A DNA stretch of 64,000 nucleotides from G963665495 sp963677785 (GCA_963677785.2 CAXXDH010000003.1:682001-746000), one strand, 5' to 3'; shown: positions 35,904-44,785, counted from the stretch's first letter. The notes: a model not told the origin generated them from the letters alone. Numbers and translations are program-made.

Positions 35904-37721
35904 TTATTGACTTCCCGCGACCTTGTTCTTTTTTTCCGGGTCTACGGGTTTGCCGAAAAGATATTCAAAAATGGCTTTGACTATCGGTCCGGACGTAGAG
36001 CCACCATGTCCGCCATGCTCTACCATGCAGACGACAACATAGCGTTTGCCGTCTTTTTCGCCCCAGGAGGCCAGCCAGGCATGGTCGCGGTGCATGTAGG
36101 GCATTTCATGCTTTTTCTTGCGTTTTTTTCCCACACGTACGACCTGGGCCGTGCCTGTTTTTCCACCCATCCGGGCGTCCGGACGTTTCAGCACACGGCC
36201 GGTGCCGCTTTGCACGGTTTCCTCCATGGCGTCAAGAATGAGCTTCCTGTATTCTTCTTTGAGAGGTATCCGTCCCTGTACCTGCGGCGTTTCGTCCAGA
36301 AGCAGATTGGGTTTCATGAGTTTGCCGCCGTTGAGCAACGCGCCGATAAACCGCGCCACCTGCAGCGGCTGCGCCAGGGTAAAGCCCTGGCCAATGGCCA
36401 GGTTCAGGTTGTCTCCGCCCACCCAGGGCTCTTTGAAACGTTTGCGCTTCCATTGACGCGTCGGGACGCGCCCGCCTTTCTCGTTGGGCAGGTCTATGCC
36501 CGTGGGATTCCCGAAGCCGCAGGCAAAAGCGTATTTGCTGATTTTGTCCACGCCCAGTTTTTCACCAACATAGTAAAAAAAGACGTCGCATGAGTGGACG
36601 ATGGCCTCTTTCACATTCACCGGCCCGTGTCCGCTCTTTTTCCAGCAGCGGAACACGGCGCGCCCGATCTTGTAAAAACCCGGACAGTTCACACGCGTAT
36701 GCTCGTTGATGACGCCGTTCTGCAAGGCGCACGCGGCCACCATCAGTTTCCAGACGGAACCCGGCGGATATTCATTCTGAATGACGCGATTCTGCAGCGG
36801 ATGACGCGGATGGTCGTTGAGGGCGTACCATTGCTGTTCGGAGAGACGGCCCGTAAAGACGTTGTTGTTATAGGTGGGTTCGGACACCAGAGCCAGAACC
36901 TGGCCGGTATCCGGATCGAGCACGACAACGCCGCCGGCATTGCCTTCCATCTGTTCATGCACAAAACGTTGCAGATCCAGATCCAAACTCAGGGAAATGT
37001 CGTTACCGGAAAGGGGGTGGCGCAGGGTCCATTTGTCCAAATGGCGTTCCGTTGCGTCCACTTCGTATTCTTCAAGCCCTTTTTTGCCGCGCAGGTTCTT
37101 TTCCAGAACCAATTCCAAACCCTGCCGCCCGGCCATGTCGCCCGGACGCAGTTCCTTGTCGCGTTCGAGCACCTTTTCGTCGGCTTCTCCGAGATAGCCG
37201 ATGATGTGGGCCATCAAACGCCCGTTGGGGTACACGCGACGCTGCCGGACAATGATCTCCAGCCCGGGCCAGAGCACGGCATTGGCCTCGATGGTCGCCA
37301 CTTGTGCAAAGGAAAGGTCGGAGACCAGAACCAGGCCTTCAAAGGATTTCACCTGCTTGCGCCCGGCTTCGACTCGTTTCTCCAGCACGTCCAGGGGTAC
37401 GCCGGTCCATTTGCCGACCTGTTCCAGCGTTGCTTCAAGGTCTTTGCAGTCCTCACGTACGAGGGTCAGCACGTAGCTGGGCTGGTTGATGGCCAGCAAC
37501 CGGCCCTTGCGGTCTTTGATCTGGCCGCGGGGCGCGTCGATCAGTTCCTTGCGCTGTGTGTTGACCTGGGCGAGTTTGACAAAATATTCGCTCTTGTGGA
37601 TCTGCAGAAACCAGAACCGCAGAGCGAAAAGAACAAACATGCACAACACGAGGCTCTGCAAAATAACGAGACCGGATTTCGGTGCCGGAACGCTATCCTG
37701 TTCATGCAAGTACATCATCAT
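35904..37721 (-). CDS. mrdA: Penicillin-binding protein 2 (elongation transpeptidase)
   Basis: This 605-residue class B PBP has an N-terminal membrane anchor (LVILQSLVLCMFVLFALRFW), a pedestal domain (LIDAPRGQIKDRKGRLLAIN), and a C-terminal transpeptidase with SxxK in PPGSVWKLMV, SxD in VHSCDVFFYYVGEKLG, and KTG in MGGKTGTAQVV. Three ATG codons are stacked at the start (37721, 37718, 37715) and overlap the mreD end by 20 bases; the exact one is uncertain. It crosslinks nascent peptidoglycan with RodA in the elongasome. Confidence 0.96.
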   Translation of the reverse strand: MMMYLHEQDSVPAPKSGLVILQSLVLCMFVLFALRFWFLQIHKSEYFVKLAQVNTQRKELIDAPRGQIKDRKGRLLAINQPSYVLTLVREDCKDLEATLEQVGKWTGVPLDVLEKRVEAGRKQVKSFEGLVLVSDLSFAQVATIEANAVLWPGLEIIVRQRRVYPNGRLMAHIIGYLGEADEKVLERDKELRPGDMAGRQGLELVLEKNLRGKKGLEEYEVDATERHLDKWTLRHPLSGNDISLSLDLDLQRFVHEQMEGNAGGVVVLDPDTGQVLALVSEPTYNNNVFTGRLSEQQWYALNDHPRHPLQNRVIQNEYPPGSVWKLMVAACALQNGVINEHTRVNCPGFYKIGRAVFRCWKKSGHGPVNVKEAIVHSCDVFFYYVGEKLGVDKISKYAFACGFGNPTGIDLPNEKGGRVPTRQWKRKRFKEPWVGGDNLNLAIGQGFTLAQPLQVARFIGALLNGGKLMKPNLLLDETPQVQGRIPLKEEYRKLILDAMEETVQSGTGRVLKRPDARMGGKTGTAQVVRVGKKRKKKHEMPYMHRDHAWLASWGEKDGKRYVVVCMVEHGGHGGSTSGPIVKAIFEYLFGKPVDPEKKNKVAGSQ

Positions 37722-38172
37722 TGCTCTCTTGTTTCGGACGCAATCCGTACGCCAGAGCCCAAAACAGCGGGAAGATCGCGGCCTGCAGCACGCTTTCGGT
37801 AAACACCAGGGACTCCGACAACTGAAAATCCTGCAAGGTGGCCATCATCAGGATCAGCACATAGCGCAGCAATCCGAGACAAGCCCCCAGCAGAGTGATG
37901 AAAAGAAAATTTTGGGCCTGAAACAGCCAGCGCCCCATAAGGAAAAGGCCGATGAGGGAGCCGTACCACAGAATGCTGAAACCGAAAGCCAGGGATCCCG
38001 AGCCTTCCTGAATCAACAGGCATAGGCCGGCCACCCAGGCGACCTGGGCCGGATTGCCTTCTTCAAGGCAGATTACTACTCCGACGATGAGAAGATCAAT
38101 ACCCGGCAGCCAGCTCTGCATCCAGATTGCCAGCACGCCAAAGCACAACCACCAGAGAATGTTGCCAAGCAA
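37702..38172 (-). CDS. mreD: Rod shape-determining protein MreD
   Basis: This 156-residue inner-membrane protein has five to six helices (ILWWLCFGVLAIWMQSWLPG, FGFSILWYGSLIGLFLMGRW, FLFITLLGACLGLLRYVLIL). Sequence conservation of MreD is low; size, topology and place between mreC and mrdA carry the call. The start is TTG, the only standard start codon between the upstream in-frame stop and the first helix, with GGGAGAG eight bases before it. Confidence 0.85.
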   Translation of the reverse strand: MLGNILWWLCFGVLAIWMQSWLPGIDLLIVGVVICLEEGNPAQVAWVAGLCLLIQEGSGSLAFGFSILWYGSLIGLFLMGRWLFQAQNFLFITLLGACLGLLRYVLILMMATLQDFQLSESLVFTESVLQAAIFPLFWALAYGLRPKQESNDDVLA

Positions 38173-38213
38173 ATTCGGACTCTCCCATAGACGCCCCTGC
38201 CCTTTGCCCCAGG

Positions 38214-39077
38214 CTACTGGATCAGGTGGGGCAAAACCGACGCGCCGCCCACAACCTTGTTGCGTTTGAGCAGAAGCACCTCTTCCAGTGTCTCGACGGT
38301 TATCAACGCCTCGGCAAACACGGTCTGCGGCGCCGTGCCTTCGGTCGAACGCTCCACCGAAACGATCTGCGCCGCGGGCAGTCCCTTGGGGTACAGACCG
38401 TCCAGCCCCGATGTCACCAGGATTTCGCCGACTTCCAGACGCGCGTTGATGGGCAGATAACGCAATTCAAGAGGCTTGCCGCTGCCCCTGCCGCAAAGGA
38501 TGGCGGGCGTACGGTGGCGTTGCCCCCGCACGGCGATTCTGCTGTTGCGGTCCGTCAGCAGCAGCACGTTCGAAAAAAAGGGACTCGCGCGGATCACCCT
38601 GCCGACCACGCCGTCGTTGGTCGTGGCGGGCGTATTGATGTCCACGCCGCTGTGTTCACCCCTGTCCACGATCAGTGTTTCCAGAACGGCTTCCACCCCC
38701 AGCCGGTAGGCCACGACACGAGCGCCCAGGATGGACCAGGGTTCGGGAGGTTCAAACGCAAGGAGCGACCGCAGCCGTTTGACCTCGGACGCTTCTTCCT
38801 TGCTCACGGCCAATGCGGACGCCAAGACTTCAAGCCGTTGGTTGAGCCGGTCGTTTTCGGTTTTTACATTCACCAGGTACACGTAATCGTCCCAGAAATC
38901 GGTGCTCTGGGTCTTGATCCATTTTCCGGGCAACAATGCCCACCCCACAAATTCAAGACCGCTGTAAGTGGCCAAAGTATCGAGATAGCCCGTACGAACA
39001 TTCCAGGTATAAAGGCCGAGGTAACAAAAGAGCGCCAGGACCAGCGCGACGGTGAATTTTTTCGACAGAAGCTTAAT
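38214..39077 (-). CDS. mreC: Rod shape-determining protein MreC, apparent ATT start
   Basis: This 287-residue bitopic protein has a cytoplasmic KLLSKK start, a membrane helix (FTVALVLALFCYLGLYTWNV), a coiled coil (VNVKTENDRLNQRLEVLASA), and a double beta-barrel periplasmic domain (VVAYRLGVEAVLETLIVDRG, GVVGRVIRASPFFSNVLLLT, LEVGEILVTSGLDGLYPKGL). MreC links MreB to PBP2. The frame is closed by TAG just before 39077. The codon placed nine bases after a perfect AAGGAGGT (39086-39093) is ATT, followed by AAG CTT CTG TCG. No ATG, GTG or TTG gives the membrane helix. The start overlaps the mreB stop by five bases. Confidence 0.9.
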   Translation of the reverse strand: MKLLSKKFTVALVLALFCYLGLYTWNVRTGYLDTLATYSGLEFVGWALLPGKWIKTQSTDFWDDYVYLVNVKTENDRLNQRLEVLASALAVSKEEASEVKRLRSLLAFEPPEPWSILGARVVAYRLGVEAVLETLIVDRGEHSGVDINTPATTNDGVVGRVIRASPFFSNVLLLTDRNSRIAVRGQRHRTPAILCGRGSGKPLELRYLPINARLEVGEILVTSGLDGLYPKGLPAAQIVSVERSTEGTAPQTVFAEALITVETLEEVLLLKRNKVVGGASVLPHLIQ

Positions 39078-40113
39078 CTATCGTTACCTCCTTAAGAATA
39101 TCCAACGAATCAAGAGCCTTGCCGGACCCAAGCACGACAGTGGAAAGCGGATCGTCCACCACGGATATGGGCAGGGAAGTCTCTTCGCGCAGCAACTGGT
39201 CGAGTCCTTTGAGCAACGCGCCGCCGCCGGTAAGCACAATGCCGCGGTCAACGATGTCGGCCGCCAGCTCGGGAGGTGTCTGCTCCAGCGCAATACGCAC
39301 AGCCTGGACAATGGCGTCCACCCGCTCGGAAAGGGCCTTGCGAATTTCTTCGGAAGTAATCGGAATATTCTGCGGGATACCGGAAACCAGATCGCGTCCC
39401 TTGACTTCCATGTCTTCTTCCTTGGTTCCCGGATACGCCGAACCGATCTTGATTTTGATTTCTTCAGCCGTACTTTCGCCGATCAGCATGTTGTACTTGC
39501 GTTTGACGTGCTGCATGATGGCCTCGTCCATCTTGTCGCCGCCCACGCGTACGGACTTGGAATACACAACGCCGGAAAGGGAGATGACGGCAACTTCGGT
39601 TGTACCGCCGCCGATATCCACGATCATGTTGGAGGTCGGCTCCTGTATGGGCAGGTTCGCGCCTATGGCCGCGGCCATGGGTTCTTCGATCAGGTACACT
39701 TCCCGTGCGCCCGCGCGCTGGGCGGATTCCTTGACCGCGCGCTTTTCGACCTGTGTAATGCCGGTAGGTACGCAGATGATGATTCGCGGACGAACGAGGC
39801 GGCGCGAATTGTGCACTTTGGAAATAAAATGTTTGAGCATGGCTTCGGTAATTTCGAAATCAGCGATAACGCCGTCTTTCATCGGACGGATGGCAACGAT
39901 ATTACCAGGGGTACGGCCAAGCATGCGTTTGGCTTCATTGCCCACGGACAACACCTTTTTCGTGTTGCGGACGTCCTTGACCGCCACGACGGAAGGTTCA
40001 CGCAGCACAATGCCCTGCCCCTTCACATATACGCAGGTGTTTGCCGTGCCCAAATCTATGGCCAGGTCATTGGAAAACATACCCAGCATAAAATTCACCA
40101 TTTTGGTGGACAT
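39073..40113 (-). CDS. mreB: Rod shape-determining protein MreB
   Basis: This 346-residue actin homologue has phosphate-1 loop NDLAIDLGTANTCVYVKGQG, phosphate-2 NMIVDIGGGTTEVAVISLSG, adenosine motif GIVLTGGGALLKGLDQLL, and VPTGITQVEKRAVKESAQRA. MreB filaments on the inner membrane direct lateral wall synthesis. The ATG at 40113 has GAGG five bases upstream; methionines at residues 5 and 9 are alternative starts. It is the first gene of the long minus-strand shape block. Confidence 0.98.
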   Translation of the reverse strand: MSTKMVNFMLGMFSNDLAIDLGTANTCVYVKGQGIVLREPSVVAVKDVRNTKKVLSVGNEAKRMLGRTPGNIVAIRPMKDGVIADFEITEAMLKHFISKVHNSRRLVRPRIIICVPTGITQVEKRAVKESAQRAGAREVYLIEEPMAAAIGANLPIQEPTSNMIVDIGGGTTEVAVISLSGVVYSKSVRVGGDKMDEAIMQHVKRKYNMLIGESTAEEIKIKIGSAYPGTKEEDMEVKGRDLVSGIPQNIPITSEEIRKALSERVDAIVQAVRIALEQTPPELAADIVDRGIVLTGGGALLKGLDQLLREETSLPISVVDDPLSTVVLGSGKALDSLDILKEVTID

Positions 40114-40145
40114 AGGCCCTCGCTTGCCTAATGAGGCATCAAAAG

Positions 40146-40151
40146 ATTATA
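40146..40151 (-). promoter_or_regulatory. -10 element of the mreB promoter candidate
   Basis: On the minus strand a perfect TATAAT sits 32 bases before the mreB ATG, giving a leader of about 25 bases. The -35 at normal spacing is poor (TTTGAA at 16 bases). A perfect TTGACA is also present but 33 bases away, too far to pair. Confidence 0.45.
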
Positions 40152-40240
40152 CGCTTGAGGTGGTTTCTTCAAATACGCTCTCGTTGTCAATAGCCAACAA
40201 CAAGGCGAGGCTCTTTGCCAAGCTGATTCCGGTCTGAAAA

Positions 40241-41257
40241 ATGAAGCCATTTTACAGTCTATCCGCCTATTTCCGCCAACATTTCGGCAAAAGGATCCAA
40301 AAAATTCCTTTGGATGCCGGATCCAGTTGCCCCAACCGTGACGGAACACTTTCCACACGGGGCTGTCTGTTCTGCAACAGCCGCGGATCCGGTTCGGGCC
40401 TCAAAGCCCAGGGCCTGGATCTGCCCGGCCAATGGAAGCACTGGACCGAACGCTATGCCCGGCGCTTCAAGAATGTTGGGTTCATAGCATATCTTCAATC
40501 ATTCACAAATACATATGGCCCGCTGCAACGACTGGAAAAAATTCTGCACGATCTCAATGGATTACAAGATCTCGTCGGACTGGCGGTCGGAACCCGTCCC
40601 GATTGCCTGGATAGCAGAAAACTCACCTGCATCGCAAACTTCCCCGCGCAGGAAATCTGGCTGGAGCTCGGACTGCAAAGCGCCGACAACGAAATCCTGC
40701 GCCGCATCAACCGCGGCCACACTGTGGAAAGCTTTGTTTCCGCCACACAGCAAGCCGCCGCTCTGGGGCTGAAAGTCTGCGCCCATGTCATTGCCGGACT
40801 GCCCGGAGACAGTTGTACGGGCTTTGAGCGCAGCATCGAACTGTGCAGCAGTCTCCCGGTCAGCGGCGTAAAAATCCACAATATTTACATCTGCGAAAAC
40901 AGCGACCTGGCCACACTCTGGAGACAAGGGGGATACCGTCCTCTGGAAAAACATCAGTACGTCGAATGGCTGATGCGCGGACTGCCTCACCTGCGGCCGG
41001 ACATCGTGGTGCAGCGCATCACCGGAGATCCGGCGCCGGGCGAACTGCTCGCCCCGGAATGGGCCGCGGATAAAAGCTCCGTGCTGCAGCTCATCGAAAA
41101 CGAATTTCGGGCTGCCAAACTCTGGCAGGGCTGCGCCTGGCGCGGCTCCCTGGCCGGAAAAATAGCTCCCTGGCCCGGAAAACAACCGCCGGAATGGTTC
41201 GCGCCGGACGCCCCGCCGCCGCCCCGGCTGTTTGAAACACCTGGAGCAGCATCATGA
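40241..41257 (+). CDS. Radical SAM protein, YhcC/TIGR01212-like
   Basis: This 338-residue protein begins YSLSAYFRQHFGKRIQKIPL, then CPNRDGTLSTRGCLFCNSRG, whose spaced cysteines match the iron-sulfur ligand pattern of the YhcC family. Further landmarks are VGFIAYLQSFTNTYGPLQRL, VGTRPDCLDSRKL, EIWLELGLQSADNEILRRIN, and CAHVIAGLPGDS. The family belongs to the Elp3-like radical SAM enzymes; its substrate is not established, though RNA modification has been suggested by similarity. The stop overlaps the ogt start by four bases. It is divergent from mreB. Confidence 0.88.
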   Translation: MKPFYSLSAYFRQHFGKRIQKIPLDAGSSCPNRDGTLSTRGCLFCNSRGSGSGLKAQGLDLPGQWKHWTERYARRFKNVGFIAYLQSFTNTYGPLQRLEKILHDLNGLQDLVGLAVGTRPDCLDSRKLTCIANFPAQEIWLELGLQSADNEILRRINRGHTVESFVSATQQAAALGLKVCAHVIAGLPGDSCTGFERSIELCSSLPVSGVKIHNIYICENSDLATLWRQGGYRPLEKHQYVEWLMRGLPHLRPDIVVQRITGDPAPGELLAPEWAADKSSVLQLIENEFRAAKLWQGCAWRGSLAGKIAPWPGKQPPEWFAPDAPPPPRLFETPGAAS

Positions 41258-41784
41258 CAAGACTGACTGAACGGATCATCGCGGCGCCGCTGCAATTGGA
41301 TCTCGTTTGGGAACACGACCGGCTGGTTGGAGTCCACGTACTTTTCTCCGCTTCCGAAGTCAGCCCGGACGCCTCCCTTGGCAATTCCCCATACTCTTTC
41401 CAGGGTACCGAGCCCCTTTCGGAACAAGGCCAGGTGATCTTGCGGGAGCTTGCCGCGTATGTCAACGGACAAAAACCCTCCTGGCCGGATATCGCCTTGC
41501 CCATGGAGGATCTTTCACCCTTTGCAGCCCAGGTGCTGCAGACCCTGCGCTCCCAGGTGGACTACGGCCGGACCATTACCTACGGACAACTGGCCGCTCT
41601 GTGCGGTCGCCCCAAAGCCGCCAGGGCCGTGGGCGGGATAATGGCGCGCAATCCCTGGCCACTGCTGGTGCCCTGCCATCGAGTCCTGGGCTCCAAAGGC
41701 GCCCTGACCGGCTTCTCCGGCGGCGGCGGACTCGAACTCAAAGCCTGGCTGCTGCGGTGCGAAGGAGCTGCATTCCGGCAATAA
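41254..41784 (+). CDS. ogt: Methylated-DNA-[protein]-cysteine S-methyltransferase
   Basis: This 176-residue suicide repair protein transfers alkyl groups from O6-alkylguanine to its own cysteine. The C-terminal DNA-binding domain is complete: FAAQVLQTLRSQVDYGRTIT, YGQLAALCGRPKAARAVGGI, acceptor PCHRVLGSKGALTGFSGG. The N-terminal 80 residues form the short Ogt-type domain. It is translationally coupled to the radical SAM gene by a four-base ATGA overlap. Confidence 0.93.
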   Translation: MTRLTERIIAAPLQLDLVWEHDRLVGVHVLFSASEVSPDASLGNSPYSFQGTEPLSEQGQVILRELAAYVNGQKPSWPDIALPMEDLSPFAAQVLQTLRSQVDYGRTITYGQLAALCGRPKAARAVGGIMARNPWPLLVPCHRVLGSKGALTGFSGGGGLELKAWLLRCEGAAFRQ

Positions 41785-41851
41785 CACTGCTGGTACGTAT
41801 CTGTAGTGAGAGATAAATGATATGCTCCACAGAGGACTGCACGTGGGAAAA

Positions 41852-42643
41852 TTATTTTTGTTTGACCCTGTATATTTTACTATTGTGCCCTAGAGACTGC
41901 AAAATTTCTTTTACTTTTTCTCCGCCTTCCGCGGCCTGCAAATAAAAAAAATCCAGCGCAACATTATAGAGTTCAAGATCATAGATATTTTTCTTTATGA
42001 TCTTTTTGACAATTTTCTGGTCGCATTCGTTTTTTCGAGGATACTTGTCGTTGACATTCCATGCCGGCAATACGGGCATGGAATATCCGAGAAGTGCCGC
42101 AAGAATGGCACAGCTCAAATGCATCTGTTCAACAACACCTACGAATTGCATTTTTTTCACATTTTCAAATGCAACCATAAAATCCTCGGAATTTGCCGCA
42201 AGGGAGTAGTCCCTTTCCTTTCCCAACGAGGCCAGCGATTTCGTCATGAGATTGTCGGTGAATTGCAGACGATCGCTCTCCAGGGATTCTTCCAGGGATA
42301 TGTCGCAGGCGTCCACATGGGCGTTGACATACTTGCTTCGTGTCCAGAAATAATAACAGGAAAGATAGCGGTCGATGGGATCCCGCAGGAACGCCATTTT
42401 GAAGCGTGGTCCAGTGCGTTCATGGGCAACCGCCCACAGGTGAAACAGGTGGTCCGGATGGCCGGTAACCACCAGAGGGGCATCCGCCGAGGCTTTTTGC
42501 AAAAAACACGAATCATCCGCCTGCTGATGCGTCGGAAGAGCGCAGATGGACTCCGCGCCGTAGGCATTCTCCAACAATTTGACCACGGTGGTGCCTGCGG
42601 TCTTCATCACGTGGTAGAAGAATATGTCCTGGTCCAACTGCAT
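41852..42643 (-). CDS. Sulfotransferase family protein
   Basis: This 263-residue protein has the PAPS-binding elements of sulfotransferases: the 5'-phosphosulfate loop near the N-terminus (FFYHVMKTAGTTVVKLLENA) and the 3'-phosphate motif KMAFLRDPIDRYLSCYYFWT about 95 residues later. It is closest in layout to the Sulfotransfer_2 (heparan 2-O-like) group that modifies surface glycans. The ATG at 42643 is chosen because upstream in-frame codons encode unrelated Arg/Val-rich sequence. The 3' half is clearly more AT-rich, with many AAA and ATA codons, unlike its neighbours, which suggests acquisition. It is an isolated gene with no cysH or glycan partner beside it. Confidence 0.78.
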   Translation of the reverse strand: MQLDQDIFFYHVMKTAGTTVVKLLENAYGAESICALPTHQQADDSCFLQKASADAPLVVTGHPDHLFHLWAVAHERTGPRFKMAFLRDPIDRYLSCYYFWTRSKYVNAHVDACDISLEESLESDRLQFTDNLMTKSLASLGKERDYSLAANSEDFMVAFENVKKMQFVGVVEQMHLSCAILAALLGYSMPVLPAWNVNDKYPRKNECDQKIVKKIIKKNIYDLELYNVALDFFYLQAAEGGEKVKEILQSLGHNSKIYRVKQK

Positions 42644-43053
42644 TTTTATCAGCCTTTCGGTTTGAACCGCACGCACTGCTTGCCGACGGACAGCTGTAGA
42701 ACGTACCACGCTCCCCGCAATCACGCTGCAGGATTCGCAGTACTGCACTCTCCTGCAAAGGCAGAGGCTCCGATCCGGCAACGTACCAACCGAGAAAGAA
42801 GAGAATTGTATAGAAGTAAGCGAGCCGAACGGCACCGGTAAGCCAATCGGGCATTACAGGACGTATACCCCTCTGGACGCTTATTCTCCCTGAAAAGTTA
42901 CAGTAAGCAACCCGAGGTAAAATTTTGTACGGCGTGTATCCGGCGCGTCAACAACAGTCTGGGCGAACCTGGACGGAAAAAGTCCGGCCACAGGCTCGCC
43001 TGTTTTACGTAATCGGCGAACCTCTCATGCATGTCCGCCGCCGGACCTCCCTG
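42644..43053. other. Intergenic region between sulfotransferase and fabF terminator
   Basis: This is a gap of about 410 bases. It must contain the promoter of the minus-strand sulfotransferase. A minus-strand reading frame from 42854 (start VRLAYFYTILFFLGWYV) has one hydrophobic stretch but then becomes Arg/Ser-rich and overlaps the sulfotransferase; it is not accepted as a gene. Confidence 0.35.
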
Positions 43054-43083
43054 AAAAAAAGAACGGGATCTCTACCGCCCGTT
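43054..43083 (-). terminator. Rho-independent terminator after fabF
   Basis: On the minus strand AACGGG, a 10-base loop and CCCGTT are followed by C and seven T. It lies just past the fabF stop. Confidence 0.75.
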
Positions 43084-43096
43084 TGCCGGCGCTGTC

Positions 43097-44311
43097 TCAG
43101 ACCCGGCGCAATACCAGCACGGCGTTATTGCCGCCGAATCCAAAAGAGGTGGACATGATGGTATCCACCTGTTTTTTACGCGCCGTTCCCGGAACATAAT
43201 CCAGGTCGCATTCGGGATCGGGTTCGTCCAGGTTGATGGTGGGCGGCAGAATACCGTCGCGGAGCACCAGACAGGAGGCAACTGCCTCGAACGCGCCTCC
43301 CGCGCCCAGCGAATGGCCGAGCATGGATTTGATGGAACTCAGCGGGACATCCTGTGCGCGTTGGCCGAAAACTTTTTTGACCGCGGCGGTTTCGGTTTTA
43401 TCGTTGACCACGGTGCCCGTACCGTGGGCGCTGATGTAATCAATGTCCGATGGAGAAAGCGCAGCGTCCGCCAGAGCCCTTTCCATGGCCAGGCTCTGCC
43501 CTTCGATATCCGGTGAAGTCATGTGTGTGGCGTCGTAGGACGAACCGTAACCAATGATCTCGGCGTAAATATGCGCTCCGCGCTCTTTGGCCTGTTCGAG
43601 TTCTTCCACAAGCAGCATGCCCGCACCCTCGGCCAGGACCATGCCGTCGCGGTCCTTGCTGAACGGGCGGCAGGCGCTTTCTGGCGCGTCGTTACGCCGA
43701 CTGGTGATACGCAGCCGGTGCCAGGCATGCATCATGCCCGGATTGATGGTGGCGTCCGACCCGCCGCAGATCACGGAATCCGCCCGGCCGTCGCGGATGT
43801 AGGCGGCCGCCTCGCCGATGGCGTTGGTGCCCGAGGCGCAGGCCGTGGCCAGTGAAAACCCCTGCCCCTTGCACCCGAACTGCATGGCGACATAGGAGGC
43901 GGCGGAGTTGCACATGATCATGGGAATATCCATGGGGCGCAACGCCTTGGGCCCCTTGAGCGCCATTTTCGCATGCTGGGTGTCGAACGTGGTGACGCCG
44001 CCGATGGCGGTGCCGATAATGATACCGCTTTGCGGATTCACTGCGCCGGACTCGGCGGCTGCGTCCAGAGCGGCGCAAACCGCGAACTGGCTGTAGCGGT
44101 CCATATATTTGGCAGAACGGCTGTCCAGCTGCTGGAGCGGGTCGAAGTCCGTCACTTCACCCGCGATCTTGGTGCCGTGGTCCACCGGGTCGAAAAGCGT
44201 GATCGTCCCGATGCCGGACTTCCCCTTGCACAGCGCGTCCCAAAAGACATCCACGCTCAGTCCCACGCAGGAGCGTACGCCCAGACCGGTAATCACGGCC
44301 CTTCTAGCCAT
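43097..44311 (-). CDS. fabF: Beta-ketoacyl-ACP synthase II
   Basis: This 404-residue thiolase-fold condensing enzyme extends acyl-ACP with malonyl-ACP. The Cys-His-His triad is intact: nucleophile in LATACASGTNAIGEA, histidines in SAHGTGTVVNDKTE and IKSMLGHSLGAGGAFEAVA; the C-terminal glycine loop is STSFGFGGNNAVLVL. It overlaps an upstream acyl carrier protein gene by eight bases. No other fab genes are present, so this may be a secondary FabF-ACP pair for a special acyl chain rather than the housekeeping set. Confidence 0.93.
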   Translation of the reverse strand: MARRAVITGLGVRSCVGLSVDVFWDALCKGKSGIGTITLFDPVDHGTKIAGEVTDFDPLQQLDSRSAKYMDRYSQFAVCAALDAAAESGAVNPQSGIIIGTAIGGVTTFDTQHAKMALKGPKALRPMDIPMIMCNSAASYVAMQFGCKGQGFSLATACASGTNAIGEAAAYIRDGRADSVICGGSDATINPGMMHAWHRLRITSRRNDAPESACRPFSKDRDGMVLAEGAGMLLVEELEQAKERGAHIYAEIIGYGSSYDATHMTSPDIEGQSLAMERALADAALSPSDIDYISAHGTGTVVNDKTETAAVKKVFGQRAQDVPLSSIKSMLGHSLGAGGAFEAVASCLVLRDGILPPTINLDEPDPECDLDYVPGTARKKQVDTIMSTSFGFGGNNAVLVLRRV

Positions 44312-44552
44312 CGCCGAGCTCCCGCATCACGACTTCCGCCAATACGTTCAGCGTATTGATCTTGGGCAGGTCTTCGTCCGTGACGAATATTTCAAATTCA
44401 TCTTCAATGGCCGCAATAAGCTGGGCCGCCTGCAAAGAATCCACATCATAATGATCAAAGGGCGTATCGTCGTCTATCACGCTCGCGTCTTTCTGAAACT
44501 CTTCCGCCATCAGTGTACGGATACGTTCTTTAATTTGTTGAGCCTGGCTCAT
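44304..44552 (-). CDS. Acyl carrier protein
   Basis: This 82-residue acidic helical protein has the phosphopantetheine attachment motif in FDHYDVDSLQAAQLIAAIED (serine of D-S-L). It starts at an ATG with GGAGG six bases upstream and overlaps the start of fabF. It carries acyl intermediates for the adjacent synthase. It is somewhat divergent from the housekeeping ACP pattern (D-S-L-Q instead of D-S-L-D), which fits a dedicated role. Confidence 0.92.
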   Translation of the reverse strand: MSQAQQIKERIRTLMAEEFQKDASVIDDDTPFDHYDVDSLQAAQLIAAIEDEFEIFVTDEDLPKINTLNVLAEVVMRELGDG

Positions 44553-44735
44553 CAGTAACCTCCGGTTCTTCTAATCTCCACCCGCCAGGGAGTCGGACTA
44601 GGTCTTCCCTTTTGCGCGAAAGAAGTCAAGCGCCACGGCAGGGATGTGCAGCAACTTTTTTTATACTCAGCGCGCGGTAAAGAAAAGGGGCAAAGAATGA
44701 GTAAATCGGCCAACGATTGGAGAAGAGAAAGACGT

Positions 44736-44767
44736 GCGCTCCGGACAATCAACTAAGCCCGGAGCGC
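44736..44767 (-). terminator. Hairpin downstream of ald
   Basis: GCGCTCCGG and CCGGAGCGC form a perfect 9-bp stem with a 14-base loop, starting about 20 bases after the ald stop. On the minus strand it is followed by a mixed pyrimidine stretch (TCTTTCTCTTCT) rather than a pure T-run. Confidence 0.6.
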
Positions 44768-44785
44768 GACAACAGCAGAGTACGG

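Noticed and set aside
42513..42854. Minus-strand frame upstream of the sulfotransferase with one hydrophobic segment
   Set aside because: After about 45 residues it turns into low-complexity sequence overlapping the sulfotransferase in another frame. No family resemblance.
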